A DNA stretch of 64,000 nt. Source: Staphylococcus piscifermentans. GTDB lineage: Bacteria; Bacillota; Bacilli; Staphylococcales; Staphylococcaceae. Below are positions 16,958 through 25,389 of the stretch, piece after piece. Both the position numbers and the translations under genes were made by a program. The stretch is from the NCBI RefSeq assembly GCF_900186985.1, contig NZ_LT906447.1:186001-250000 (forward strand). The letters run 5' to 3'. Below the pieces are notes generated by a model. It saw only the letters and a program-made list of their open reading frames with translations. It made no database searches and was not told the DNA's origin. Each line of letters begins with the position of its first letter. Positions within the stretch are counted from its first letter, which is position 1.

Positions 16958-17143
16958 AGTTGTTAAAAGTTGAAGTTGTTAAAAAAAGATAAAAAAATGA
17001 ACCATCTCACAACTTTGATATGATTGAGATGGTTTAAACTGCTATCTCACAAATACTACATAACACTTTTAACTATTCTATTTTATATACTATTTCATTA
17101 TAGCCTAATATTTCGGGGAGTGTAATATTATTTCAAAAATGAC

Positions 17144-17177
17144 AAAAAGCGGACACATCCTATAAATGCATCCGCTT
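17144..17177 (-). terminator. Terminator of trhO
   Basis: AAGCGGA (about 17147-17153) pairs with TCCGCTT (17171-17177), with a T run on the minus strand. Confidence 0.7.
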
Positions 17178-17183
17178 CTCCTC

Positions 17184-18137
17184 TTATTGTTGAACGGTCT
17201 CTTTAAAGTTTTCTAAACGTCTTTCTTTTTCCTCATCGCTGATATTGTGTTTAGCAACATAGCGGTTACGTTCGTGCTCAGCACATTCTTTACAGCAAGC
17301 GCCTAGATAACGGTGTTCGTTTTCTTCAGAAACCAAGATTTGTTTATTACATTCAGGATTGCTGCAGTTGATATAGCGTTCGCATGGCGTACCATCGAAC
17401 CATTCTTTACCGATGACTGTTTTTTCAACTTGGTTCACATCGACACTGATACGTTCATCAAACACGTACATTTTGCCGTCCCAAAGTTCACCTTTCGTCT
17501 CAGGGTCTTTACCATAAGTAGCAATCCCGCCTTCAAGTTGGGCCACATCTTCAAATCCTTCTTTTAAAAGGAAACCAGAGAATTTTTCACAACGAATACC
17601 GCCTGTGCAATAAGTGACGATTTTCTTATCCATGAACATGTCTTTATTCTCTTTAATCCAGTCGGGTAGGTCTCTGAAGCGTGTAATGTTTGGACGCACG
17701 GCACCACGGAAGTGGCCTAGATCGAATTCGTAATCGTTACGTGCATCAATAACAATCGTTTCGTCATCTTCTAAAGCGTCGCGGAATTCAGAAGGTGATA
17801 AATATTTGCCTGTTGTTTCGCGTGGATCAATATCATTGTCTAAATCGAGCGCAACGATTTCTTTTCTTGGACGCACATGCATTTTTTTGAAAGCATGTTC
17901 TTCTGCTTCGTCGATTTTGAAAGTGATATCTTGGAAACGTTCATCTGCACGCATGTGTGCAATATATTGATCTGTATCTTCTTTAGTGCCGGATAAAGTG
18001 CCGTTAATACCTTCAGTGGATACTAAAATACGGCCTTTTAAATTATGTGCTTTACAGAATTCTAAGTGCTCTGCTGCAAAAGTTTCGGGGTCGTCAATTG
18101 TGACATATTTATAATATAACAATACTCTATAATCCAT
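17184..18137 (-). CDS. trhO: tRNA uridine(34) hydroxylase (rhodanese-domain protein)
   Basis: This 317-residue protein has the YceA/TrhO architecture: an N-terminal acylphosphatase-like domain, a rhodanese domain with active-site loop [15 protein letters not shown], and a C-terminal cysteine-rich part ([25 protein letters not shown] block with CxxxCC). It makes 5-hydroxyuridine at tRNA position 34, the first step towards 5-methoxyuridine. GAGGAG precedes the ATG. It is a single-gene unit with its own terminator. Confidence 0.9.
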   Translation of the reverse strand: MDYRVLLYYKYVTIDDPETFAAEHLEFCKAHNLKGRILVSTEGINGTLSGTKEDTDQYIAHMRADERFQDITFKIDEAEEHAFKKMHVRPRKEIVALDLDNDIDPRETTGKYLSPSEFRDALEDDETIVIDARNDYEFDLGHFRGAVRPNITRFRDLPDWIKENKDMFMDKKIVTYCTGGIRCEKFSGFLLKEGFEDVAQLEGGIATYGKDPETKGELWDGKMYVFDERISVDVNQVEKTVIGKEWFDGTPCERYINCSNPECNKQILVSEENEHRYLGACCKECAEHERNRYVAKHNISDEEKERRLENFKETVQQ

Positions 18138-18344
18138 AATTTGATACTCCTCATATTCTCTCTTTTAATTTATTGTAAAGGAAAAAGGGCAGACGTTCAT
18201 GATGCAGAAGACTGATTTTGAGCCTTCTGCCATGTGATTTCATTCGTTATTCAAGCGTTTTTCCATGTAATTCGCAAATTTTTCTCCTATCATATCTTAA
18301 CAAAAAACACAAAAGATGCAATGCTCCATGCTCAAATTCGCAAG

Positions 18345-18440
18345 CTAAGGAAGTTTATGAATAGCAAATAAATAACTGGCATAGCGCAAGATGATAAACA
18401 CTACGATTAACACTGCAAAAATAATTTCACTCCAAGCCAC
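18345..18440 (-). CDS. Candidate 31-aa membrane peptide
   Basis: The frame starts at GTG and reads VAWSEIIFAVLIVVFIILRY, one membrane helix with a short tail IHKLP. There is no good ribosome site (GTAGG only). It lies in a 400-bp gap (18138-18539) upstream of trhO on the same strand. The remainder of that gap shows only a terminator (18500-18531). Confidence 0.3.
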   Translation of the reverse strand: MAWSEIIFAVLIVVFIILRYASYLFAIHKLP

Positions 18441-18499
18441 TGCCTACACTATTTCCGGGGAAATAAATGGTGAACAGGTATTGATATAGAACCAACAAA

Positions 18500-18531
18500 A
18501 AGAACCACTTCAGCAATTGAAAGTGGTTCTT
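18500..18531 (-). terminator. Terminator of the Q/P-rich membrane protein
   Basis: AAGAACCACTT (18500-18510) pairs with AAGTGGTTCTT (18521-18531); a T-rich tail follows on the minus strand. Confidence 0.75.
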
Positions 18532-18539
18532 CAGATAGA

Positions 18540-19064
18540 CTAATGTCCGCCAGAGTTAGAGTTTTCGGCTGGCTTTTGCGGAGCAGGTTGTGCCTTTTGA
18601 GCAGGTGTATTATTTTGTGTTTGGTTTTGCTGTGGTTGTGCAGGTTGTTGAGATTGCTTAGGTTGTGCTTGATTTTGGGTAGGTTGCACTGGTGCTGCTT
18701 TTGGCTTTTCAGTTTCTTTAGGTGCTTCACGTGTTGTCTGCACCCGTTGAACTGGTTCTTGTTTAGGCGCAACATAATAAGAACGTTGTTGTGTTTGTTG
18801 GCTTTGGCCAGCATCTTGCTGATATTGAGAAGTACCTTCTTGAGCCGGCTCATTATCTTGTTTTGTTTCAACTTTTTTCTTTTTATCTGATTTATCTTTG
18901 TCGGTTTCTTTGTCCTTAGCGTTTTTCTTTTCATAATATTTCAGAGCACTTGCTTGATCACTCTTCATATATTTTTGATACGCAATCACACCGCTTACGG
19001 CAATACCTGTAACTAACAAGGCTGTAACCACAACCGCTGCTATTCTTTTAAATGCTTTTCCCAT
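18540..19064 (-). CDS. Membrane-anchored Gln/Pro-rich low-complexity protein
   Basis: This 174-residue protein has a short basic N-terminus, one helix (AAVVVTALLVTGIAVSGVIA) and a long Lys-, Gln- and Pro-rich tail (for example QPKQSQQPAQPQQNQTQ) without globular features. The tail is most likely extracellular or wall-spanning. AAGGAG precedes the ATG. I do not know a function; the composition resembles wall-embedded spacer regions. The simple-sequence tail creates long false frames on the other strands. Confidence 0.7.
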   Translation of the reverse strand: MGKAFKRIAAVVVTALLVTGIAVSGVIAYQKYMKSDQASALKYYEKKNAKDKETDKDKSDKKKKVETKQDNEPAQEGTSQYQQDAGQSQQTQQRSYYVAPKQEPVQRVQTTREAPKETEKPKAAPVQPTQNQAQPKQSQQPAQPQQNQTQNNTPAQKAQPAPQKPAENSNSGGH

Positions 19065-19252
19065 GCATAGTGACTCCTTAAATCATGTTTTATCGTGGTG
19101 CTAATTTCAAGATACATAATCATTTTATAGAATAGAGATAAACATTTCCACTGCTTTCAACCATTTTTTGAAAAAGAACCCATTGAAGAGTTCGAATCCC
19201 TAAAGATACCCTCGAGCTAGAAATAGAAGCGAAGCACAATTAAAGTGTAAAT

Positions 19253-19277
19253 GTTTATCCCAATCTTAAAGTGGTAT
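19253..19277 (+). promoter_or_regulatory. Sigma-B-like promoter of the GNAT gene
   Basis: GTTTAT (19253-19258), a 13-bp spacer and TGGTAT (19272-19277) resemble the staphylococcal sigma-B consensus GTTTWW-N12-15-GGGWAW, about 40 bp before the start codon. Confidence 0.45.
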
Positions 19278-19317
19278 AAAATTTATAGCCACAAATCTAA
19301 AAGCGAGGTTGATAAAC

Positions 19318-19593
19318 ATGGCAGAAATTAAACAAGGTAATAATAAATTTTACATTGGAGATTCTGAAGAACAACCAGAAGCAGAGATTACGTACGTATC
19401 AGCTGGCGAAGATAAAATCGATGTCAATCATACTGGCGTCAGCAGCAGCTTAGAAGGACAAGGTATTGGCACACAATTAGTACAAAGAGTAGTAGAATAC
19501 GCAAAAGAAAACAATTTAAAAATTATTCCTTCTTGCCCATTTGCGAAAAAAGTGATTGATGAAACACCTGAATATCAAGACGTTTTAGCATAA
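19318..19593 (+). CDS. GNAT-family N-acetyltransferase (small, YjdJ-like)
   Basis: This 91-residue protein is a minimal acetyltransferase domain. The block VSSSLEGQGIGTQLVQRVVEYAKENNLKI carries the acetyl-CoA loop (Q-G-x-G-T), and IPSCPFAKKVIDETPEY matches the C-terminal part of the family. The ATG at 19318 follows GCGAGG; a TTG at 19309 is a less likely start. The substrate is unknown. A sigma-B-like promoter suggests stress induction. Confidence 0.8.
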   Translation: MAEIKQGNNKFYIGDSEEQPEAEITYVSAGEDKIDVNHTGVSSSLEGQGIGTQLVQRVVEYAKENNLKIIPSCPFAKKVIDETPEYQDVLA

Positions 19594-19620
19594 GGTAAGT
19601 GTTGAGGGAGTCTAAAAAGC

Positions 19621-19666
19621 CAAGCTGCTCTAGGACATAGTATTGTCCTGGGGCAGCTTGTTTTGT
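19621..19666 (+). terminator. Terminator after the GNAT gene
   Basis: A long hairpin pairs CAAGCTGC with GCAGCTTG, and GGACA with TGTCC inside it, spanning 19621-19660, and is followed by TTTTGT. Confidence 0.8.
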
Positions 19667-19668
19667 GC

Positions 19669-19763
19669 TTAAAGCGGATCTAAATGACGCTCAATTTCTT
19701 CACGTTTGTCTTGAAGGAAGTCTGCGGTAGGTATTACATCTCTCTGAATAAAAGCTATTTCTT
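19669..19763 (-). pseudogene. C-terminal gene fragment without a start
   Basis: On the minus strand a short frame reads IQRDVIPTADFLQDKREEIE... and ends RHLDPL followed by a stop. It looks like a genuine protein tail, but an in-frame stop lies upstream and no start codon is present. It may be a relic of a deleted gene. Confidence 0.35.
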
Positions 19764-19812
19764 TAAGAAATAGAAATTTCTATGATATAAAGGGTATAAG
19801 GAGAGAATATAC

Positions 19813-20004
19813 ATGAAGAGATTAATAGCAATGATTATCAGATTTATGTTCTATTTTGATATCATGTTCCTCTTTGAATACTTTGTATTTGATGATGTAA
19901 ATTATCTCTATGTCTTAGGTTTGGCCTTAGCGCTTGCGATATTTACAGAAATAGGTAATCCGAGGAACAAGAAGAAGAAAAAGAATGATGATAAAAAGAA
20001 ATGA
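19813..20004 (+). CDS. Small membrane protein (63 aa) with lysine-rich tail
   Basis: Two hydrophobic stretches (MIIRFMFYFDIMFLFEYFVF and YLYVLGLALALAIF) are followed by a strongly basic tail (NKKKKKNDDKKK). GGAGAG precedes the ATG. It is the first of three consecutive small membrane genes leading to a YhbD-like gene. No family is recognised. Confidence 0.6.
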   Translation: MKRLIAMIIRFMFYFDIMFLFEYFVFDDVNYLYVLGLALALAIFTEIGNPRNKKKKKNDDKKK

Positions 20005-20051
20005 CGGGTATAATCAACTAAAAGATAAATAGATGATTGGATGATTGCCAA

Positions 20052-20228
20052 ATGAATGTTCCAAAAATGTTAATATACGTAGCGCTGATGTGCTTCATAG
20101 TTATCGTAGAAATGATATTAGTTGCTACAGTAGGATTACCGAAATATGTAGTTATTGTAATTAGTGTTATTTTGTTAATTCTAGTGGTACTAATCGTAAT
20201 GGAAGTTGTTAAGAAGAACAAGAAATAG
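20052..20228 (+). CDS. Small membrane protein (58 aa)
   Basis: The protein MNVPKMLIYVALMCF... has two transmembrane helices and a basic end (VVKKNKK). The chosen ATG has only a weak ribosome site (TTGGATG). It resembles the next small gene in size and layout, suggesting an old tandem duplication. Function unknown. Confidence 0.55.
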   Translation: MNVPKMLIYVALMCFIVIVEMILVATVGLPKYVVIVISVILLILVVLIVMEVVKKNKK

Positions 20229-20275
20229 TTTCAGATTCGCTTAGAGAATAAAATATGTATAAGGTGGTTAACCTA

Positions 20276-20464
20276 ATGGATTCGATGAAAATCGCAGTGC
20301 TGTCTGCAATTGTGTTTTTACTTATCGTTTTAGAGATAGTAATGAACAGCTATCTTACACCGCACTTATTTCTGATTGCCGTAATTAGTCTTTTTGCAGT
20401 AGTAGCCGCCGGAGTATTAGTATCTGAAATCATTAAAGGTTATAAACAAAGTTATAAAGAGTGA
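20276..20464 (+). CDS. Small membrane protein (62 aa)
   Basis: Two membrane helices (IAVLSAIVFLLIVLEIVM and FLIAVISLFAVVAAGVLV) precede a tail KGYKQSYKE. AAGGTGG lies eight bases before ATG 20276. It is followed by a terminator hairpin. Function unknown; possibly a pair with the previous gene. Confidence 0.6.
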   Translation: MDSMKIAVLSAIVFLLIVLEIVMNSYLTPHLFLIAVISLFAVVAAGVLVSEIIKGYKQSYKE

Positions 20465-20470
20465 AAGATT

Positions 20471-20507
20471 AAGCTTGTGTGCGAAAATGGCATGCAAGCT
20501 TATTTTA
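20471..20507 (+). terminator. Hairpin after the small membrane genes
   Basis: AAGCTTGTGTGC (20471-20482) pairs with GCATGCAAGCTT (20490-20501), followed by ATTTTAATG. It ends the small-gene cluster or attenuates readthrough into the YhbD-like gene. Confidence 0.65.
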
Positions 20508-20578
20508 ATGCCTTTAAACAAGTTCAGCTACTATATGTAACAATGTTATGTTACGCTGTTATTAGGAGGTATCGTGAC

Positions 20579-21184
20579 ATGAAAGAACAACTTATTAGTA
20601 AGAAAGAACTTTTATTAAAGTGCGACATTACTTATGGCCAGCTCTATCGTTGGAAGCGCAAGAACTTAATCCCTGATGAATGGTTTATCCGCAAATCTAC
20701 TTATACAGGCCAGGAATCTTTTTTACCAAAGGATAAGGCGTTAAAGCGTATTAAAGATATACAAAAATATAAAAATGAATATTCGTTAGATGAATTAGCG
20801 AAGAAGTTTGCTGAAGAGAGTGGAGCTGTGGAAAATAATGCGGTAAGTAATGAAACATTGATAAGTCAGTGGTCACGTTATTTTATGAGCGAAGTTGGAG
20901 AAGGCTTGTTGGACAAATATCCAGAAGAAAAAGCAGTCTATGTAGGGACTATCTTAAATGATGTGTTAACTAAGAGCATTATATCAATGGATGAGTTGCA
21001 AGACTTAAAAGTTTTTTTACTGCAAAGCAGTGAGAATAATAAACATGCAGTATTATATATTTGCCGTAAGCTAGGGATTACATTCTACTTACTGGCCGAG
21101 CCACAAGGACAAATTACTTTAGACAAGAGTGTGAAAGTATTAGATACTATCCGAGCAGAGAAATTATTTATGGAAGAAATGTAA
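20579..21184 (+). CDS. YhbD-like protein (DUF4004, MerR-like HTH)
   Basis: This 201-residue protein opens with a MerR-like helix-turn-helix (ISKKELLLKCDITYGQLYRW...KNLIPDEWF) followed by YTGQESFLPKDKALKRI, the pattern of the B. subtilis YhbD family. AGGAGGT precedes ATG 20579. The C-terminal half is helical. The family is thought to be regulatory but is poorly studied. It follows three small membrane proteins, which it may control. Confidence 0.75.
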   Translation: MKEQLISKKELLLKCDITYGQLYRWKRKNLIPDEWFIRKSTYTGQESFLPKDKALKRIKDIQKYKNEYSLDELAKKFAEESGAVENNAVSNETLISQWSRYFMSEVGEGLLDKYPEEKAVYVGTILNDVLTKSIISMDELQDLKVFLLQSSENNKHAVLYICRKLGITFYLLAEPQGQITLDKSVKVLDTIRAEKLFMEEM

Positions 21185-21189
21185 ATTAA

Positions 21190-21219
21190 AGCCCCAAACA
21201 GCCATGCTGCTTGGGGTTG
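21190..21219. terminator. Terminator after the YhbD-like gene
   Basis: GCCCCAA (21191-21197) pairs with TTGGGGT (21211-21217), with an inner CAGC/GCTG stem. It lies between convergent genes. Confidence 0.7.
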
Positions 21220-21228
21220 CAAGTTAAA

Positions 21229-21450
21229 TTATTTGTCTTTAGTTGCTCTAATAAATAAACCAAGTAATGTGAACGTTGTAACAGCAAATACAATATTCAT
21301 TATTGAAAGAATCTCTATGATGACTACGTCTTTACCTAAACGTTCAAATGCATTCTGTTGCATCTCTTGATCAGTGTTAAAGTCTCCTTCTTCTACGCGA
21401 GAAGGTTTTTCTTCTAAATCTTTCATCATTCTGTCTTCTACAAAAGGCAT
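21229..21450 (-). CDS. Small protein with C-terminal membrane helix (73 aa)
   Basis: An acidic N-terminus (MPFVEDRMMKDLEEKPSRVE) is followed by a single helix near the C-terminus (IIEILSIMNIVFAVTTFTLLGLF). GGGAGGA lies before ATG 21450. It lies behind the MFS gene on the same strand, 54 bp away, and is probably co-transcribed. No family recognised. Confidence 0.6.
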   Translation of the reverse strand: MPFVEDRMMKDLEEKPSRVEEGDFNTDQEMQQNAFERLGKDVVIIEILSIMNIVFAVTTFTLLGLFIRATKDK

Positions 21451-21504
21451 ATTGGATTCCTCCCTTGTTGTTAAAAACATTCCCTCTTGTCATAAAAGCA
21501 AACT

Positions 21505-22695
21505 TTAAGCTGTACCTTCTTCTTTTTGCAAAGCGCGGTAACTGAGCCAGCTGCTGATCAAACCGAGGACTAAAATTGCTGTGGCAAACAATAATGCAGA
21601 ATTATAATTACCGGACTCTCCAATCAAATATCCTGATACAAAAGGTGCAATCATTTGGCCTACACTGTAAATCACTGTGAGGGTTGCTATGAAGTTAGAC
21701 TGACTTCCCGTTTGGAACATTAACATTTGACCTTTAGACATAAACAAAGTAGTAAGGCCCAAGAAGGTACTCCCGAATAAGAGAGAACTGATAATCAGGC
21801 TGGCGATGTTATGTGAAAGAACAGGAAGACAGACGCTGATAATTTGGAGGCCGAAAGCCATGTATGTTGCTTTACTGTAGTCTAGTTTTTCAGCAATTAA
21901 TGACCAAACCACTGTTGAAGGGATAGCTCCTAGACCCACAAACATCCAACTTAAAGCTGCGTATTCTGAGAAGGTGGGAATTGATTTGATAATAGCTACT
22001 AAGAAGGTTCCTGTAATAATATAACCGGCACCTTCGCAGAAATAAGCAATTGAGAACCAACGCATAAATTTTGGGTTAAGACGGTGGGCAGTCTTATCTC
22101 CATTAGTGGTATCACTATTTCCAGGCAACTCTCTAGGCGGGTTTTCTTTCATCAAGAAAATCACTAATAAGCCCAGTACTAGGGAGATGGCGCCTAGAAT
22201 AACCCAGGTCATTTGCCAAGTCGATTCATCTGTAAAGAAGAAAACGTAGATGCTGCTGAAGAATAACCCTAGACCTACCGCACTGTATAATAATCCGGAG
22301 ATTCCTTCTTTGTGTGCTTGGCGCAAAGCTTCTAAGACGACGTTCGAAGCGAGTACAAAGACGGTCCCGCTAGTAATGCCAGCAATCAGACGTAGAATGG
22401 ACCAGAGTATGTAATTTGTCGTGAATCCCATCAAGATAATAGAGAGGATGTTCAGGATGAGATAGATTTTGACATCCACGACTTTGCTTTTGAAAATGAA
22501 AAACATGGGAATAATTGCACCAATTAAATAGCCGAGATAATTAATTGTGGCTAGTAATCCGGCAGCCTGATCGCTCATATGTTCCGCATGTTGCATGAAT
22601 GGTAAAATCGGCGTATAAGCAAAGCGCCCGATTGCCATGACAATGAATAAAGAAGCCATACCTAACAATAATTGTCGATGTGCGTGTTGGTTCAT
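21505..22695 (-). CDS. YbfB/YjiJ-family MFS transporter
   Basis: This 396-residue protein has about 12 membrane helices. The opening LLLGMASLFIVMAIGRFAYT-PILPFMQ and LATINYLGYLIGAI are characteristic of the YbfB/YjiJ branch of MFS, for which no substrate is firmly known. AAAGGAGG precedes the ATG. It is likely co-transcribed with the small downstream gene. Confidence 0.85.
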   Translation of the reverse strand: MNQHAHRQLLLGMASLFIVMAIGRFAYTPILPFMQHAEHMSDQAAGLLATINYLGYLIGAIIPMFFIFKSKVVDVKIYLILNILSIILMGFTTNYILWSILRLIAGITSGTVFVLASNVVLEALRQAHKEGISGLLYSAVGLGLFFSSIYVFFFTDESTWQMTWVILGAISLVLGLLVIFLMKENPPRELPGNSDTTNGDKTAHRLNPKFMRWFSIAYFCEGAGYIITGTFLVAIIKSIPTFSEYAALSWMFVGLGAIPSTVVWSLIAEKLDYSKATYMAFGLQIISVCLPVLSHNIASLIISSLLFGSTFLGLTTLFMSKGQMLMFQTGSQSNFIATLTVIYSVGQMIAPFVSGYLIGESGNYNSALLFATAILVLGLISSWLSYRALQKEEGTA

Positions 22696-22810
22696 GATGT
22701 CGCCTCCTTTGGATAATATGCCCTTTATTATACGTGTTTTTGTAATTTTTAGATAATGATGATTTATAAACTTGTAAAATAACTTTAACTTATCATTATT
22801 AAAATAAAAA

Positions 22811-22843
22811 ATGAGACTAAGTACACAATGTACCTAATCTCAT
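22811..22843 (-). terminator. Terminator of the 44-aa stress-type gene
   Basis: A 15-bp stem, 22811-22825 with 22829-22843, carries two wobble pairs and is followed by T runs on the minus strand. Confidence 0.75.
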
Positions 22844-22879
22844 CTCAAATAATATCTCAATCATATTTCTAAAATATGT

Positions 22880-23014
22880 TTATTTATCGTCTTTTTTATC
22901 TTTTTTGTCGCCGCCTAATTTATCTTTAGCGTACTCTTTACCTTTCTCGATGTACTCATCTTTGTGTTCGTTTAAATGATCTTCGCCTTTTTTCTTGATA
23001 TCATCAAAGTTCAT
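22880..23014 (-). CDS. Small charged protein (44 aa), stress-type
   Basis: The product MNFDDIKKKGEDHLNEHKDE... ends in GGDKKDKKDDK. It is almost entirely charged and helical, like CsbD or antitoxin-like small stress proteins. AAGGAGG lies before the ATG, a sigma-B-like promoter lies 40-60 bp upstream and a terminator follows, so it is a complete unit. A chaperone-like or desiccation role is possible. Confidence 0.7.
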   Translation of the reverse strand: MNFDDIKKKGEDHLNEHKDEYIEKGKEYAKDKLGGDKKDKKDDK

Positions 23015-23051
23015 AATTTATTCCTCCTTCAAATTTAAGTACAGTTATGGG

Positions 23052-23076
23052 TTACCCCGTGTATTTGGTATGAAAC
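23052..23076 (-). promoter_or_regulatory. Sigma-B-like promoter of the 44-aa gene
   Basis: On the minus strand GTTTCA (23076-23071), a 13-bp spacer and GGGTAA (23057-23052) closely fit the sigma-B consensus. Confidence 0.6.
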
Positions 23077-23298
23077 ACTTAAAATTCTACTAAAGTTCAA
23101 ATCTTTTTGTAAAACCTGTCAACCACTAGGTTTGTAGAGTCAAATTTATTTTTTAAAAAATATAGTTGATACGTGTGAATGACCTTTTATGGAGCGTAAA
23201 ATTCTTATTTTTTCAAAAACGAGAGCACATTTGATGATTGTATCAGAACTGAAAAGGGAATTTTAATATTATATAGAGATAATGAGGAGGCGTTAAGT

Positions 23299-24381
23299 GT
23301 GGATTATACACGTTTAGGTAATTCAGGATTGAACGTTTCAAGATATGCATTAGGTACGATTCCTTTTGCAGGAAGTAATGGATTTGAAAATGCAGGTGGA
23401 ATGAGTGAAGAAGAAGTCGCGTACTTTATTGATTATGCGTTAGACCAAGGCATCAACCAATTTGATACAGCCAATTTATATTCGAAAGGCGACTCTGAAA
23501 TTGCGTTAGGTAAGGGCATTCGCAATCATCGCGATGAAATGGTGATTAGTACGAAGACGGGATTCCCTTATAATGATAATCCGAATAACGTAGGTGCTTC
23601 AAGGTTGAATATTGAGCGCTCTATTTATCATTCATTAAAGAGACTAGGCACAGATTACGTAGATTTGTATTACGTACATACGTGGGACGGGCAAATTCCC
23701 GTAGAAGAAACAATACAAACGATGAATGACTTGATTCGAAAAGGCAAGATTCGTTATTGGGGCGTATCGAATTACAGCGGCTGGAATTTAGCACAAACGC
23801 ATACGTATGCGACGCAAAATAATATGATACCGCCAATTGCGCAACAAATTTACTATACGCCGGAATCGCGTGAAGCGGAATATGAGTTGCTTCCGGCTGG
23901 TACAGAATTAGGAGTTGGCAATAGTATTTGGTCGCCATTGGGAGAAGGATTGTTAACAGGTAAGATTACCCGGGATAAAAAGGGTGAACCGAATACTAGA
24001 CAAGGTGACGGTTGGCCTGAGCCATATGTGAAAAATCACGATTTGTTCTATCAACTCATCGACACAGTAGCAGAAATTGCGCACCGCCATAGTGCAACGA
24101 TACCGCAAATTGTCTTAGCTTGGCTGCGTGACAGACCCAATGTCGATTCTATCGTCATAGCAGCACGTAATAAAGAACAGTTGCACGACAATATCGCTTC
24201 TTATCAATTACAGTTAACTGCTGATGAAATGCGTGCCATCAATGAATTAACCATACCTGAGCCAATTTATCCATTGTGGCATCGTGCGATGAATTCAGCA
24301 GACAGAGCTTCAAATGCTGAACAGGAATATTTGAGAGATTATCAAGAATACATGGATCGCAAAAATAACTTAATACAATAA
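23299..24381 (+). CDS. Aldo/keto reductase
   Basis: This 360-residue NADPH-dependent reductase has a TIM barrel. The catalytic tetrad positions are visible: Asp and Tyr in FDTANLYS, Lys in ISTKTGF and His in YYVHTWD. The form is close to the KvB/YghZ group. GTG is the start, eight bases after GAGGAGG. It probably reduces reactive carbonyls. It forms a single-gene unit ending at the next terminator. Confidence 0.88.
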   Translation: MDYTRLGNSGLNVSRYALGTIPFAGSNGFENAGGMSEEEVAYFIDYALDQGINQFDTANLYSKGDSEIALGKGIRNHRDEMVISTKTGFPYNDNPNNVGASRLNIERSIYHSLKRLGTDYVDLYYVHTWDGQIPVEETIQTMNDLIRKGKIRYWGVSNYSGWNLAQTHTYATQNNMIPPIAQQIYYTPESREAEYELLPAGTELGVGNSIWSPLGEGLLTGKITRDKKGEPNTRQGDGWPEPYVKNHDLFYQLIDTVAEIAHRHSATIPQIVLAWLRDRPNVDSIVIAARNKEQLHDNIASYQLQLTADEMRAINELTIPEPIYPLWHRAMNSADRASNAEQEYLRDYQEYMDRKNNLIQ

Positions 24382-24389
24382 TTGATTTC

Positions 24390-24423
24390 TGTCCCACTCG
24401 TATTAAAGACTGTGGGTGGGACA
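24390..24423 (+). terminator. Terminator of the aldo/keto reductase
   Basis: TGTCCCAC (24390-24397) pairs with GTGGGACA (24416-24423). Confidence 0.7.
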
Positions 24424-24581
24424 TTCTTATAACTTTAATTCTAGGTTATATATTTAAATTTTAAATAATACAAAAAATTATAATTTAAGTATAGACATAT
24501 AAGTATACAATTCGATATACTAGTGTTGATAATCATATTATTCTAAATTATTTGTTTAATTATAAGGGAGGAGGAATTAAC

Positions 24582-25055
24582 ATGATTAAAAGAACAGCAG
24601 AACACATTTTAACATGGATTGGCGTGGGTCTATCAGCAATCGGCCTGTTATTAATCGGCTTGGTGTTGCCCTTTATGAGTGCAGATTCATTCATTCAAGG
24701 TATGCAAGAAGGTGATGGCAACATCACTTATGAAGACGCTACTATGACAGCCTCATTATTCCAAAATGTAGGAATCTTTGTTTTAATTCTAGGTCTGATT
24801 ACTTTGGTAATAGCTATTATAGGTGGCGTGTTTATCAATAAAAACGCTAAAACAGCAGGTATTTTAATTTTAATCGCTGGCGTTATTTCCCTATTAGGAA
24901 ACTGGGTTGTAGCGATTTTATGGATTATCGCAGGTATTTTACTTCTAGTTAAGAAACCTCAAAGAGATACTTTAACTGAAGATGGTTATTATAATTATGA
25001 TAAAGCGAATGAAGTCGCTAAAGATCGAAATAATGAAGATCCTTATAAATATTAA
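24582..25055 (+). CDS. DUF4064-type membrane protein
   Basis: This 157-residue protein has four membrane helices: one at the N-terminus (WIGVGLSAIGLLLIGLVL), an outward loop with FMSADSFIQGMQEGDG, and three more. It has a hydrophilic tail ending in EDPYKY. The loop pattern is that of DUF4064 proteins, conserved in staphylococci and of unknown role. GGGAGGAGG precedes ATG 24582. Confidence 0.75.
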   Translation: MIKRTAEHILTWIGVGLSAIGLLLIGLVLPFMSADSFIQGMQEGDGNITYEDATMTASLFQNVGIFVLILGLITLVIAIIGGVFINKNAKTAGILILIAGVISLLGNWVVAILWIIAGILLLVKKPQRDTLTEDGYYNYDKANEVAKDRNNEDPYKY

Positions 25056-25065
25056 GGGTTACGGG

Positions 25066-25097
25066 AGTTGGGACATTAATTTGTTCCAACTTTTTTT
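25066..25097 (+). terminator. Terminator of the DUF4064 gene
   Basis: AGTTGGGAC (25066-25074) pairs with GTTCCAACT (25083-25091), followed by TTTTTT. Confidence 0.8.
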
Positions 25098-25133
25098 GCT
25101 ATTTAGTAGGATTTGATGGTGGGGGTTGGAGAA

Positions 25134-25338
25134 GTGTATAGGCAGGAGCGGGGAGCCTATACACTTTGGTCTTAAACTGTATAGGCAGGAATTGCGAGCT
25201 TATACACTTTAGCTCGAAACTGTATAGGCAAGGATTGCGAGCCTATACACTTTTGCCCTGAACTGTATAGGCAAGGATTGCGAGCTTATACACTTTGGCC
25301 CGAAATTGTATAGGCAATGATTGCGAGCCTATACACTT
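25134..25338. repeat. Hairpin tandem array, 5 copies x 43 bp
   Basis: GTATAGGC starts at 25136, 25179, 25222, 25265 and 25308, an exact 43-bp period. Each unit is an inverted repeat (GTGTATAGGC ... GCCTATACAC, with some GCTTATACAC) around a loop such as AAGGATTGCGA, joined by a linker such as CTCGAAACT. It lies between convergent genes. Function unknown; compare the array at 55511-56255. Confidence 0.9.
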
Positions 25339-25389
25339 CCCTCACTTTATCCATCTTTACCCAACCAAAAAACTTAATACAACGCAGAA

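Noticed and set aside
12888..17040. Prophage or insertion sequence as the source of the repeated modules
   Set aside because: No integrase, transposase or phage structural gene is visible; the repeats are fully explained by toxin-antitoxin copies.
25134..25338. CRISPR array
   Set aside because: Units are contiguous hairpins with conserved arms and no unique spacers, and no cas genes are present; the same applies to 55511-56255.
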